10,206 bases of DNA from JAABYT01 sp041581935 (GCA_041581935.1 JBFICP010000108.1:1-10206); one strand, 5' to 3'. Shown: positions 1-7,555, numbered from the stretch's first letter. Notes: generated by a model not told the origin, from the sequence alone. A program made the numbers and translations.

Positions 1-7
1 AGATCTC

Positions 8-502
8 ATGAGCTCCACATCACTGGAGTTGCTCCAGGCAATGCCGATTTTCGGCGCGATTCGTGACGATACGCTGGAGTTTCTCCTCGAGCGTGCGAAA
101 GACGTGCACGTGGATACGGATGACTATTTTTTTCGCGAGAACGATCAAGGCGCGTCGATGTTCGTTCTCGAGCAGGGCCGGGTGGCGGTTCTCAAGAGCT
201 GGGTGGGCCAGACGCAGCGTCTCGCGTTCCTCGACCGGGGTGACTGCTTCGGCGAAATGGCGCTCATCGAGATGGGCGCACGCAGCGCTTCCGTGCAGGC
301 ACTGGAAGCGTGCGCCGCCATCGAGCTGTCCATCGATATTTTGCACGAGCTCTACCAGCACGACCTCGAGCAGTTCACGATCGTTCAGATGAACATGGGC
401 CGCGAAGTGTCGCGGCGATTGCGCAAGGCCGACGAGCTGCTGTTTCAGATGCACATGCAGACCAGCACCCGGGATTCGGATTACCGGTACTTTTCGGGAT
501 AG
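8..502 (+). CDS. Stand-alone cyclic nucleotide-binding (Crp-type cNMP) domain protein
   Basis: A 164-residue protein that is almost entirely one cNMP-binding beta-barrel, about residues 12-125, followed by a helical tail. The phosphate-binding cassette is visible as FGEMAL (81-86) followed by ARSASV (91-96). Arg92 is at the position that contacts the cyclic phosphate in CRP and PKA regulatory domains. Unlike CRP/FNR regulators of about 210-230 residues, it ends without a helix-turn-helix, so direct DNA binding is unlikely. It probably acts as a cytosolic sensor or partner subunit, but its ligand and partner are unknown. No clear Shine-Dalgarno is seen in the seven bases before the ATG. The frame is open to the window edge, so an N-terminal extension cannot be excluded, although MSSTSLELLQAMPIF is a usual start for such proteins. 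It converges with the molybdoenzyme gene. Confidence 0.85.
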   Translation: MSSTSLELLQAMPIFGAIRDDTLEFLLERAKDVHVDTDDYFFRENDQGASMFVLEQGRVAVLKSWVGQTQRLAFLDRGDCFGEMALIEMGARSASVQALEACAAIELSIDILHELYQHDLEQFTIVQMNMGREVSRRLRKADELLFQMHMQTSTRDSDYRYFSG

Positions 503-585
503 CAGGCCGTGTCCGGTCAAATCTCCGAATGGCCGACTTGCAGGCGCGGACCTGCTCGAGCGATGGGAGTCGAGAGGCCTCGATT

Positions 586-605
586 GCGAGCACGCTCGCT
601 CCTAC
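586..605 (-). repeat. REP-like palindromic element (GTAGGAGC type)
   Basis: On the minus strand the sequence reads GTAGGAGCGAGCGTGCTCGC. A GTAGGA head is followed by a perfect 6-bp stem (GCGAGC/GCTCGC) with a 2-base centre. The form resembles the GTAGGAGCGAGC-type REP elements common between genes in Pseudomonas and other gammaproteobacteria. It lies in the 131-base gap between two convergent gene ends, the usual place for such elements. An 8-bp palindrome, GAGGCCTC, flanks it at 574-581. Only one copy is present, so family membership rests on resemblance. It could also act simply as a 3'-end stabilising hairpin. Confidence 0.6.
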
Positions 606-633
606 GGGGCGCGAACTGCGCGGCTGTTGCAAG

Positions 634-2949
634 CTAGCTGCGTAGAATCACCGGAGGCTCGAACACGCGCACATCCGGAACGGGCTCTTCGGCGCGTTCC
701 ATTTCCACCAACGCGGTGTGTGCACTGGGTCCCTGGGCGAGTCGCGACGTGCCCTTGTCGAGCGTCAGCACGTTGGGGTTGCCGTGTCGCTCCAATCCCG
801 CCTGCGTGTCCGGGTCGTACCACGCCCCGGTAGCCAGCACCACCACACCGGGTCGCACGGCGTCGCTGATGCGGGCACCTGCCAGGCAGGCACCGCGGTC
901 GTTGAACACACGCACCACGTCGCCGTCCGAGATGTTGCGCGCGGCGGCGTCATCGGGGTGAATGAGCACCGGCTCGCGGCCCTTGACCTTGCTCGCGACA
1001 CTCACCTTGCCCGGATCGAGCTGGCTGTGCAGGCGCGTGGTGGGCTGATGCGAGACCAGGTGCAGGGGATGACGCGCTGATTGCTCGCCGCCAAGCCATT
1101 CGGCAGGCTCGAACCAGCGTGGATAACCGGCGCAGTCGTCGTAACCGAATCCGTCGATGGTGCGCGAGTATATCTCTATCTTTCCCGAAGGTGTGGGCAG
1201 GGGATTGTCCTGGGGTGCGGCGCGGAATTCCTCGAATAGCACGCGCTCGTGGTCCGGCACCGGCAGCTCGATCTCCCCCGACGCCCAGAAGGCGTCGAAA
1301 TCCGGAAGCTCGATGCGTTCTCGGGCTGCTTGCTGGCGGAAAACGTCGTAGAGGTGGTGCAGCCATTCCATCTCGCTGCGACCCTCGGTAAAGCGTTGCT
1401 CGAAACCCAGCCGCGCGGCGAGCCCTGCGAAGATGTTGTGATCGTTCCTGGCACCGGCCACCGGGTCGATTGCCCGGTGCATTGCATAGACGTGAGCGTC
1501 ATTGCTGGCACGGCCGATGTCGTTGCGCTCGAGCGGCGTGGTGGCTGGAAGAACGATATCGGCGTGGCGCGCGAGCGCGTTCCACCACGGCTCGTGCACG
1601 ATGACGGTGTCGGGACGCTGCCAGGCGTTCACCAAACGGTTGAGGTCCTGGTGATGATGAAACGGGTTGCCGCCGCACCAGTAGACGAGCTTGATATCCG
1701 GGTAGCACAGCGTGCGGCCGTTGTAATCGAAGGTTTCACCCGGCGCGAGCAGCATGTCCGTGATTCGCGCGACGGGAATGAACGTATCGACCGGATTGTC
1801 GCCCTGCGGCAGAGTCAGTCCGCTCAGTCGTCTCACCGGGTTACCGACCGCGGCTTCCGCCGCGTAACCAGAACCGATGCCGCCACCGGGTAAACCGATC
1901 TGACCGAGCATGGCGGCGAGAACCGCTGCCATCCAGAAAGGTTGCTCGCCGTGGTCGCCACGTTGCAGCGACCATGCCAGCGTAATGAGCGTACGGTTCG
2001 CGGCCATGCGGTGCGCCAGATCGCGAATCGCGTGCGCCGGAATATCGCATATGGTCGCCGCCCAATCGGCGCTCTTGGCGACGCCATCCTGCTCGCCCGT
2101 GAGATAGGGCGCGAAGCGTTCGAAACCGACGCAGTATTCATCGAGAAAGGACCGATCGTGCAAGCCTTCCGTGTACACCGTGTGTGCGAGCCCGAGCAGC
2201 AGTGCCGTATCCGTGTTCGGACGCACGGCCAGCCACTCGGCATTCAGAAAATCCGCGGCATCCTCGCGCAGCGGACTGACGTTGACGAAGTCGACGCCGT
2301 TGTCGTGGCAGCGCCGCAGCCAATCCCGGGTGACGTGTCGGCCGATGCCACCGGCATTGACCTGTGAATTTTTTAGCGCGATGCCGCCGAGCATCACCAC
2401 GAGCTCCGAGTGCTCGGCAATCACGGGCCATGCGGTCATGCCGTCGAGCATGTCGAGAAACTTGAAGCCCACCACATGGGGCATGATCACCTGTGCGGCG
2501 GCGGTGCTGTAGCTGTTCACCGAATAGGTGTAGCCGCCGAACTGCTTGAGAAAGCGATGAATCTGACTCTGGGCGTGGTGAAATCGCCCGGCGCTCGCCC
2601 AGCCGTAGGAGCCTGCGAAGATCGCCTCGTTGCCGTGCAAACGCTTGACCCGGCCGAGCTCACTCGCGACCAGGTCGAGCGCCTTGTCCCAGCTGACCGA
2701 GACAAACGGCTCGGCGCCGCGCCCGCCGCCGTGGCCCTGGGGGCCGCGCTCCAGCCAGCCTTTGCGCACCGCCGGCTGCGTGACGCGGCTCGAATGTTGG
2801 ATGCCGTCTTCGAACGACTTGCCGATGGCGGAAGGATCGGGATCGTCGTCGTGGGGGTGCACGGCCGTGATGGCCCCGGCTTGCACTTCCACATCGTAAG
2901 CGCCCCAGTGGGTATAGGTGCGTGTGCGTTTGGACGATTGATTGGCCAT
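634..2949 (-). CDS. Cytoplasmic molybdopterin oxidoreductase, BisC/DMSO-TMAO reductase type
   Basis: A 771-residue bis-MGD molybdoenzyme of the DMSO reductase family, similar in length to E. coli BisC. There is no N-terminal CxxC motif for an iron-sulfur cluster and no twin-arginine signal, which fits a soluble cytoplasmic reductase of biotin/methionine sulfoxide or similar oxides rather than periplasmic TorA/DorA. Family landmarks are THWGAYDV (13-20), VRKGWLERGP (61-70), GSYGW (113-117), SQIHRFL (128-134), SVNSYSTAAAQVIMPHVVG (143-161), HEPWWN (452-457) and the C-terminal DKGTSRLAQGPS (731-742). Ser148 is the predicted Mo ligand. Tyr115 and Trp117 align with Tyr114/Trp116 of DMSO reductase, which favours S-oxide substrates (residue numbers recalled from the literature). 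The start lies 6 bases after the stop of the upstream PLP gene with no clear Shine-Dalgarno, suggesting translational coupling. The exact substrate is not determinable. Confidence 0.92.
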   Translation of the reverse strand: MANQSSKRTRTYTHWGAYDVEVQAGAITAVHPHDDDPDPSAIGKSFEDGIQHSSRVTQPAVRKGWLERGPQGHGGGRGAEPFVSVSWDKALDLVASELGRVKRLHGNEAIFAGSYGWASAGRFHHAQSQIHRFLKQFGGYTYSVNSYSTAAAQVIMPHVVGFKFLDMLDGMTAWPVIAEHSELVVMLGGIALKNSQVNAGGIGRHVTRDWLRRCHDNGVDFVNVSPLREDAADFLNAEWLAVRPNTDTALLLGLAHTVYTEGLHDRSFLDEYCVGFERFAPYLTGEQDGVAKSADWAATICDIPAHAIRDLAHRMAANRTLITLAWSLQRGDHGEQPFWMAAVLAAMLGQIGLPGGGIGSGYAAEAAVGNPVRRLSGLTLPQGDNPVDTFIPVARITDMLLAPGETFDYNGRTLCYPDIKLVYWCGGNPFHHHQDLNRLVNAWQRPDTVIVHEPWWNALARHADIVLPATTPLERNDIGRASNDAHVYAMHRAIDPVAGARNDHNIFAGLAARLGFEQRFTEGRSEMEWLHHLYDVFRQQAARERIELPDFDAFWASGEIELPVPDHERVLFEEFRAAPQDNPLPTPSGKIEIYSRTIDGFGYDDCAGYPRWFEPAEWLGGEQSARHPLHLVSHQPTTRLHSQLDPGKVSVASKVKGREPVLIHPDDAAARNISDGDVVRVFNDRGACLAGARISDAVRPGVVVLATGAWYDPDTQAGLERHGNPNVLTLDKGTSRLAQGPSAHTALVEMERAEEPVPDVRVFEPPVILRS

Positions 2950-2955
2950 CGGTGT

Positions 2956-4269
2956 TCAGGTCGGTGCGGCTGCCGCCGGCCCGGGCGCCGTGCCTGACGG
3001 CGTATCGGCAGACCCCAGCAGCAACTCGCGCATTGCACTCGGATTATTAATGATACCCCCGAGCGCGGTAATAGACCCATCAACGGCATCGACGAATTTC
3101 GCGGCACCGCCGAAGCGTGCGAGGGTTTCCGGTGGCAGAAACTTGATCATGAACGCCGCCGTGCCGGGCGGGATCCCGGCGAAGTGCACGCTCAAAATTC
3201 CGTGATCCCGCAGCAGCAGCATTGCCAGAGCGGCGGTGGCCTCGTAGGGGACTACCGGTGCATCGGCGATGTCGGCGCGCTCCATAGCGAGCTCCAGCAG
3301 ATCCTCGGCCATCAATTGCACCGTGACCGGCGTCTCGAACAGGCGGTTCGCACCGATCCGCGTGCGCAGCTCCTCCGCTACCTGCCTTGTTGCGTCGACC
3401 AGGTCGCGCACTCGCTGCGGGCGGTACTGCGCGAGGGATCGCAGCACCGCGGGGTAGAGCATCGGGCGCGCCTCCATACCCAGCTCGAACGCCCGCGCAC
3501 GAATGCGCCCGACGATCGCCGTGTCGCCGGCGAGCAAGCCCAGACGCGGCCCGGTCGTACCGTACTTGTCGAGACCCGTGGCGGCGATCTCGACACCGAG
3601 CTCGAGCGGCTTCGGCTGACCAAAGACGGCCGGTCCCACGCGGGCGCCACCGGCGTCGTCGACGATGACGCGGGCACCGGCCTCCCGTGCCATGGAGACG
3701 ATGGCACGAAGCTCCTTTTCGGCGAAAATCTCGTAGCTGACCGCGAGGCGCGTGAGCATCACGGTCGTGACATCACCCGAGTCCGACAGCGCCTTGACGA
3801 ACTCATCGACACCGGTGACATCCACGAAGTTGCCGCGCGCGTGCGCCACCGCGCGCACCACGGCCGGGTGACTGTAGCGCGGCGATACGCCGATGACATT
3901 ATCGCCGGGCGCGATCATGGCGTCGGCCGCAAGCCACAGGGCCGCGGTCAGTCGATTGAGCACGACGACGTCGTGAGCCGGGGCATCGCCACCCATGTGC
4001 TCGAGGCCGAGACGGGTGAGATCGTCGATGAGCAGCGCCGGTGCGATCTCGTCATCGAGCAGGACGGGATCCTCTGCATTCGGCATGAAGCTGCGCTCGA
4101 GGCCGCTCAGATTGAAAATTGCTTGCTCGCCACCGGTTTCGATGCGTTCACGCACCCGTCGCCACGCGCAGCGCAGCTTGACGATGTCGTCTTCGGTGCT
4201 CGACAGAATGGATCCGCGGGCGTAGGGAACGCCCGCCGAGAATGGATTGCCGAATCGGTCGCGCCTCAT
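2956..4269 (-). CDS. PLP-dependent enzyme, SelA/DgaE-like (fold type I)
   Basis: A 437-residue fold type I PLP enzyme. Visible landmarks are an Asp pair in RVIVDDAGGARVGP (200-213), where Asp204 or Asp205 should bind the pyridine nitrogen, and the predicted Schiff-base lysine, Lys235, in ATGLDKYGTTGPRLGLLAG (230-248). The lysine context, GxDK followed by GPxxGxLxG, recalls SelA (selenocysteine synthase) and the D-glucosaminate-6-phosphate ammonia-lyase group rather than classical aminotransferases. No true SelA role is implied, since no selB or tRNA-Sec gene is seen. The ORF can begin 33 bases upstream at 4302. The ATG at 4269 is preferred because GGAG (4280-4277) precedes it by 7 bases. The C-terminus is a Pro/Ala/Thr-rich tail. 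Its stop lies 6 bases before the molybdoenzyme start, so the two are probably co-transcribed. The substrate is unknown; ammonia elimination or a retro-aldol type reaction are the likeliest classes. Confidence 0.8.
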   Translation of the reverse strand: MRRDRFGNPFSAGVPYARGSILSSTEDDIVKLRCAWRRVRERIETGGEQAIFNLSGLERSFMPNAEDPVLLDDEIAPALLIDDLTRLGLEHMGGDAPAHDVVVLNRLTAALWLAADAMIAPGDNVIGVSPRYSHPAVVRAVAHARGNFVDVTGVDEFVKALSDSGDVTTVMLTRLAVSYEIFAEKELRAIVSMAREAGARVIVDDAGGARVGPAVFGQPKPLELGVEIAATGLDKYGTTGPRLGLLAGDTAIVGRIRARAFELGMEARPMLYPAVLRSLAQYRPQRVRDLVDATRQVAEELRTRIGANRLFETPVTVQLMAEDLLELAMERADIADAPVVPYEATAALAMLLLRDHGILSVHFAGIPPGTAAFMIKFLPPETLARFGGAAKFVDAVDGSITALGGIINNPSAMRELLLGSADTPSGTAPGPAAAAPT

Positions 4270-4415
4270 GGCCGGTCTCCGGAGCCACGACACGAGCACC
4301 ACTCGGGGAAACGCAGCGCGTTCAAGTCCACGAGAATGTCCACAGTGTCAGGCTCGAGGCGCGGTGCCGAGTGCGAAGGCATCCGGCCGGGTCGAGTCGC
4401 TGCGCGCGCGTGTGC

Positions 4416-5813
4416 TCAGCACTCGACCACGCTGACCGGTATCTCAAGCACATTGACGGCGAGTCCGCCGCGTGCCGTCTCCTTGTACTTGGTCTTCATG
4501 TCCGCACCGGTGTCGCGCATGGTCTTGATGACCTTGTCGAGCGACACGAAGTGCTCGCCGTCGCCGCGCATGGCCATGCGCGCCGCGTTGATGGCCTTGA
4601 CCGAGGCGATGGCGTTGCGCTCGATGCACGGCACCTGCACGAGTCCGCCGATGGGGTCGCAGGTGAGGCCGAGATTGTGCTCCATGGCGATCTCGGCGGC
4701 ATTTTCCACCTGAGCCGGTGTTCCACCGAGCACTTCGGCAAGCCCGGCCGCGGCCATCGAGCATGCCGAGCCGACCTCGCCCTGACAGCCGACCTCGGCA
4801 CCACTGATGGACGCGTTTTCCTTGTAGAGAATGCCGATGGCGCCTGCGGTAAGCAAAAAACGCACCACCCCGTCGTCGTCGGCGTGCGGGCGGTGATCGC
4901 GATAGTAGTGCAGGACCGCCGGAATGATGCCGGCGGCGCCGTTCGTGGGTGCGGTTACGACGCGCCCGCCCGCGGCGTTCTCCTCGTTCACGGCGAGCGC
5001 GTACAAATTCACCCAGTCCATGACGTTGAGATCGTCCCGCGTATCCGGCGCCTGATTCAACAGCTGCCGGTAGAGGCTCGCGGCGCGGCGACGGACCTTC
5101 ATGCCTCCGGGAAGAATGCCGTCGTGCTGGCACCCGTTGTCGACACATTCCTGCATCGTCGACCAGATCTTCAGCAGCCCGTCACGAATCTCGGCTTCGG
5201 ATCGCCATACCTTTTCGTTCTCCATCATGATTGCGCTGATGGACAGCCCGTGCGCCTTGCACAGGCGCAGCAGCTCGGCGCCGGTCGTGAACGGGTAGGG
5301 CTGCCGGGTGGTGTCGGTCCCGATCCAGCTGCCGTCGGCTGCGCTCTCGTCGACGATGAATCCACCGCCGACGGAGTAAAAGACGGCACTCGCGAGCACC
5401 TCGCCGCCAACGTCGAGCGCCGTGAAGCGCATGCCGTTGGGGTGAAACGGCAGGGCCTTGCGGCGATGCATGATCAGATGCCGCGTCTCGTCGAACCTCA
5501 CCGGATGTTCGCCGAGTACGTTCAGAAAGCCGTCGCAGCGGATGCGTTCCAGGCGCGCCGCCACCCTGTCGATTCTGACGTCCTCCGGCGATTCTCCTTC
5601 GAGCCCGAGCATGACGGCCTTGTCGCTGCCGTGTCCTTTACCGGTCGCGCCGAGGGAGCCGAACAGCTCGGTCTTGACGGTGCTCGTTCGGGAAAGCAGA
5701 TCCTTCGCACGCAACGTCTCGGCGAAGCGTTTGGCCGCCTTCATGGGCCCTACGGTGTGTGAGCTCGAGGGTCCGATGCCGATGCTGAAGAGGTCGAATA
5801 CGCTGATGGCCAT
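4416..5813 (-). CDS. sdaA: L-serine ammonia-lyase, iron-sulfur dependent, single chain
   Basis: Converts L-serine to pyruvate and ammonia in the cytosol using a [4Fe-4S] cluster, not PLP. The 465 residues match the single-chain bacterial type (E. coli SdaA is about 454). The N-terminal MAISVFDLFSIGIGPSSSHT (1-20) with the SSSHT motif is diagnostic, as are APTNGAAGIIPA (288-299) and SGAEVGCQGEVGSA (337-350). Cluster cysteines are Cys343, Cys385 (LTCDPIGG) and Cys396 (VPCIERN), the same numbers as in the E. coli enzyme. The protein ends in Cys465, matching the tail-in-mouth C-terminal cysteine described for the Legionella enzyme as a fourth cluster ligand. A start at 5876 is possible, but the ATG at 5813 fits the family N-terminus and has GGAG 10 bases upstream (5827-5824). 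It is divergent from the hydrolase gene and lies 146 bases upstream of the PLP gene on the same strand. Confidence 0.96.
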   Translation of the reverse strand: MAISVFDLFSIGIGPSSSHTVGPMKAAKRFAETLRAKDLLSRTSTVKTELFGSLGATGKGHGSDKAVMLGLEGESPEDVRIDRVAARLERIRCDGFLNVLGEHPVRFDETRHLIMHRRKALPFHPNGMRFTALDVGGEVLASAVFYSVGGGFIVDESAADGSWIGTDTTRQPYPFTTGAELLRLCKAHGLSISAIMMENEKVWRSEAEIRDGLLKIWSTMQECVDNGCQHDGILPGGMKVRRRAASLYRQLLNQAPDTRDDLNVMDWVNLYALAVNEENAAGGRVVTAPTNGAAGIIPAVLHYYRDHRPHADDDGVVRFLLTAGAIGILYKENASISGAEVGCQGEVGSACSMAAAGLAEVLGGTPAQVENAAEIAMEHNLGLTCDPIGGLVQVPCIERNAIASVKAINAARMAMRGDGEHFVSLDKVIKTMRDTGADMKTKYKETARGGLAVNVLEIPVSVVEC

Positions 5814-5853
5814 TGACTGCTTTCTCCGCCGATGGCGCGATGGTAGGTTCGTA

Positions 5854-5874
5854 ATACCCTCGCTCGATACCCTC
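5854..5874. promoter_or_regulatory. Tandem direct repeat in divergent promoter region
   Basis: Two exact copies of ATACCCTC (5854-5861 and 5867-5874) are separated by 5 bases, a 13-base period. They lie in the 104-base gap between the divergently transcribed serine lyase and PMH-type hydrolase genes. The copy spacing is longer than one helical turn. The position suits a transcription factor site shared by both promoters, but no regulator family is recognisable and chance is possible. No convincing -35/-10 pair was found on either strand. Confidence 0.3.
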
Positions 5875-5917
5875 AATGCGACAGCAAGCTGCTCAATTAC
5901 GACTTGGGGTTCACGGC

Positions 5918-7462
5918 ATGAATGTACTCTTGATAACGGCCGATCAATGGCGGGGCGACTGCCTCGGCGCTAGCGGGCATCCGTGCCTGCGCACCCCGCA
6001 TCTCGACGCGCTCGCCCGTGACGGTGTTCTTTTCCGGCGCCATTTCTCCCAGGCGACGCCTTGCGCGCCGGGTCGCGCGAGCCTGTACACCGGCATGTAC
6101 CTTCACAATCACCGCGTGGTCATCAACGGCACTCCGTTGGATTCCCGGCACACCAACGTAGCGCTGGAGGCCCGTCGGGCGGGCTTGCATCCGGCGCTGC
6201 TCGGGTACACCGATAGCGCTGCCGATCCGCGTCAACGCGCGCCTGGGGATCCGGCGCTGCGCGATTTCGGTGGCGTGCTCCCGGGAATGACCCCGGTCAT
6301 TTGGACCGAGCCACACTGGCTGGCGTGGTTCGCAGATCTGAAGGCCAAAGGCTACGACGTTCCGACGAAGTTTCTAGAAATCTTCCGGCCCGGAACCGCG
6401 GCCGATGCCGGACATCACGGGCTCACGTACGCGCCGGCGTGCTTCGCAGCCGAGGACAGCCAAACGGCGTTCCTCACCGGCGAAGCCATCAAGTATCTGT
6501 CCATGTGCCATGGTGCGCCGTGGTTTTTGCATGTTTCCTATCTCTCGCCTCATCCACCGTTCGTCGCGCCGGCACCCTATCACGACATATACGCGCCGGG
6601 GGATGTGCCGTCTCCGATCCGGGCGGCGACGGTCGATGCCGAGGCGTCCCAGCATCCTTTTCTCGCTCACTATCTGCACAATCAGCGTGGCTGGGGGATC
6701 CACTGCGACCACGACTCCAGGAACAATCTCGCCCTGAGCGATGACGACGTGCTGCAGGCGCGCGCCACCTACTACGGCATGATGAGCGAGGTGGACGCAC
6801 AGATCGGACGGCTGCTCGACTACCTACGCGCTTCTCGTGTCTACGATGACACGCTGGTGGTTTTTACTTCCGATCACGGCGAGCAGCTCGGCGATCACTG
6901 GCAGTTTGCCAAGTACGCTTACTTCGACCAGTCCTTCCACATTCCATTAATCGTGCGCGTACCCGCATCGCGCGCGGGCGCGGCACGCGGCCGGCGGGTG
7001 GACGCGTTCACCGAGAACGTCGACGTCATGCCCACCATCCTCGACTGCCTCGGTCTCGAAATTCCCGCACAGTGCGACGGCGAATCGTTGCTGCCTTTTT
7101 GTGACGGCCGCGAGCCGGCGGGATGGCGTGACGCCGCCCACTGGGAGTTTGATTTCCGCGATTTCATCGCCGATGGGGACGATCGCTTTCTCGGGCTCGC
7201 GCCCGATCAATGCGCCATGAGCGTGCTGCGCGACGCACGCTACAAGTACGTTCACTTCACTGCGCTGCCGCCGCTTTTCTTCGATCTCCACGAGGACCCA
7301 CACGAACTTCACGACCTGGTCGGCGATCCCGGCCATCAGTCCGTGGTGCTCGAGTACACGCGTCGCATGCTCAGCTGGCGCATGAATCACGATGAGCGCG
7401 TGCTCGCCAATACGCGGTTGACGTCCGGCGGGGTGCGGGTGACGAAACCACCGCGCTACTAG
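5918..7462 (+). CDS. Sulfatase/alkaline phosphatase superfamily hydrolase, phosphonate monoester hydrolase-like
   Basis: A 514-residue type I sulfatase-fold hydrolase expected to cleave sulfate, phosphate or phosphonate esters with a formylglycine nucleophile and a divalent metal. Cys49 in PCAPGRASLYTG (48-59) fits the CxPxR modification motif. Predicted metal ligands are Asp9 (ITADQWRG), Asp319 and His320 (TSDHGEQLGDH, 317-327). His212 in SPHPPF, Asn70, Tyr97 and Lys332 match active-site positions of Rhizobium phosphonate monoester hydrolase as I recall them. The C-terminal blocks EFDFRD (410-415), YKYVHFTALPPLFFDL (442-457) and LSWRMNHDER (485-494) also resemble that enzyme strongly. Asp99 stands where PMH has a substrate-contacting Thr. 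No signal peptide is seen, so it is probably cytoplasmic. The ATG at 5918 is preferred over 5876 because GGGG (5906-5909) lies 8 bases upstream and MNVLLITADQ is the family start. No formylglycine-generating enzyme is present in this window. Confidence 0.9.
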   Translation: MNVLLITADQWRGDCLGASGHPCLRTPHLDALARDGVLFRRHFSQATPCAPGRASLYTGMYLHNHRVVINGTPLDSRHTNVALEARRAGLHPALLGYTDSAADPRQRAPGDPALRDFGGVLPGMTPVIWTEPHWLAWFADLKAKGYDVPTKFLEIFRPGTAADAGHHGLTYAPACFAAEDSQTAFLTGEAIKYLSMCHGAPWFLHVSYLSPHPPFVAPAPYHDIYAPGDVPSPIRAATVDAEASQHPFLAHYLHNQRGWGIHCDHDSRNNLALSDDDVLQARATYYGMMSEVDAQIGRLLDYLRASRVYDDTLVVFTSDHGEQLGDHWQFAKYAYFDQSFHIPLIVRVPASRAGAARGRRVDAFTENVDVMPTILDCLGLEIPAQCDGESLLPFCDGREPAGWRDAAHWEFDFRDFIADGDDRFLGLAPDQCAMSVLRDARYKYVHFTALPPLFFDLHEDPHELHDLVGDPGHQSVVLEYTRRMLSWRMNHDERVLANTRLTSGGVRVTKPPRY

Positions 7463-7527
7463 CAACGCGGCAACGTCAACTCCGGGTCTGGCTGAGCCCA
7501 GCGATGCGCAACATACCGGACACCTGC

Positions 7528-7555
7528 TGTCGGGATTCGTTGCGCTCAGCCCGAC
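7528..7555. repeat. GTCGGG...CCCGAC intergenic palindromic repeat, copy 1
   Basis: An imperfect palindrome with 6-bp arms GTCGGG (7529-7534) and CCCGAC (7550-7555) around a 15-base centre. It abuts the stop codon of the Ldh-family gene at 7556. The first 21 bases match a second site at 9701-9721 in 17 positions. Similar GTCGGG-TTCG-GCG-TCAG elements recur between genes in many proteobacteria (recalled, not searched). It lies at a convergent junction and may serve as a 3'-end hairpin for either gene. There is no T-tract typical of an intrinsic terminator. The rest of the gap (7463-7527) shows nothing clear beyond a weak CTGG/CCAG hairpin at 7488-7501. Confidence 0.5.

Noticed and set aside
2605..2612. 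GTAGGAGC, a second possible REP head
   Set aside because: It lies inside the molybdoenzyme coding sequence, at conserved codons of the GSYGW region, and lacks the following palindrome.
2956..4269. Genuine selenocysteine synthase (SelA)
   Set aside because: The lysine region is SelA-like, but selB, selD and tRNA-Sec are absent, and the surrounding genes are catabolic. Only superfamily membership is claimed.
4270..4415. Promoter or regulatory RNA in the 146-base gap between the serine lyase and PLP genes
   Set aside because: Apart from the GGAG ribosome-binding site at 4280-4277 and a very short GTGC/GCAC inverted repeat at the serine lyase stop, I found no convincing -10/-35 pair or structured leader.
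3184..4713. A 509-codon open frame on the plus strand opposite the PLP and serine lyase genes
   Set aside because: It is antisense to two genes with clear family motifs. Its translation is rich in Arg, His and Asp with no recognisable domain, as expected for a shadow frame in GC-rich DNA.
4242..5762. A 506-codon open frame on the plus strand opposite the serine lyase
   Set aside because: It covers the conserved serine lyase in antisense. The long frame follows from the GC-rich codon third positions of the real gene, and no domain is seen in its translation.
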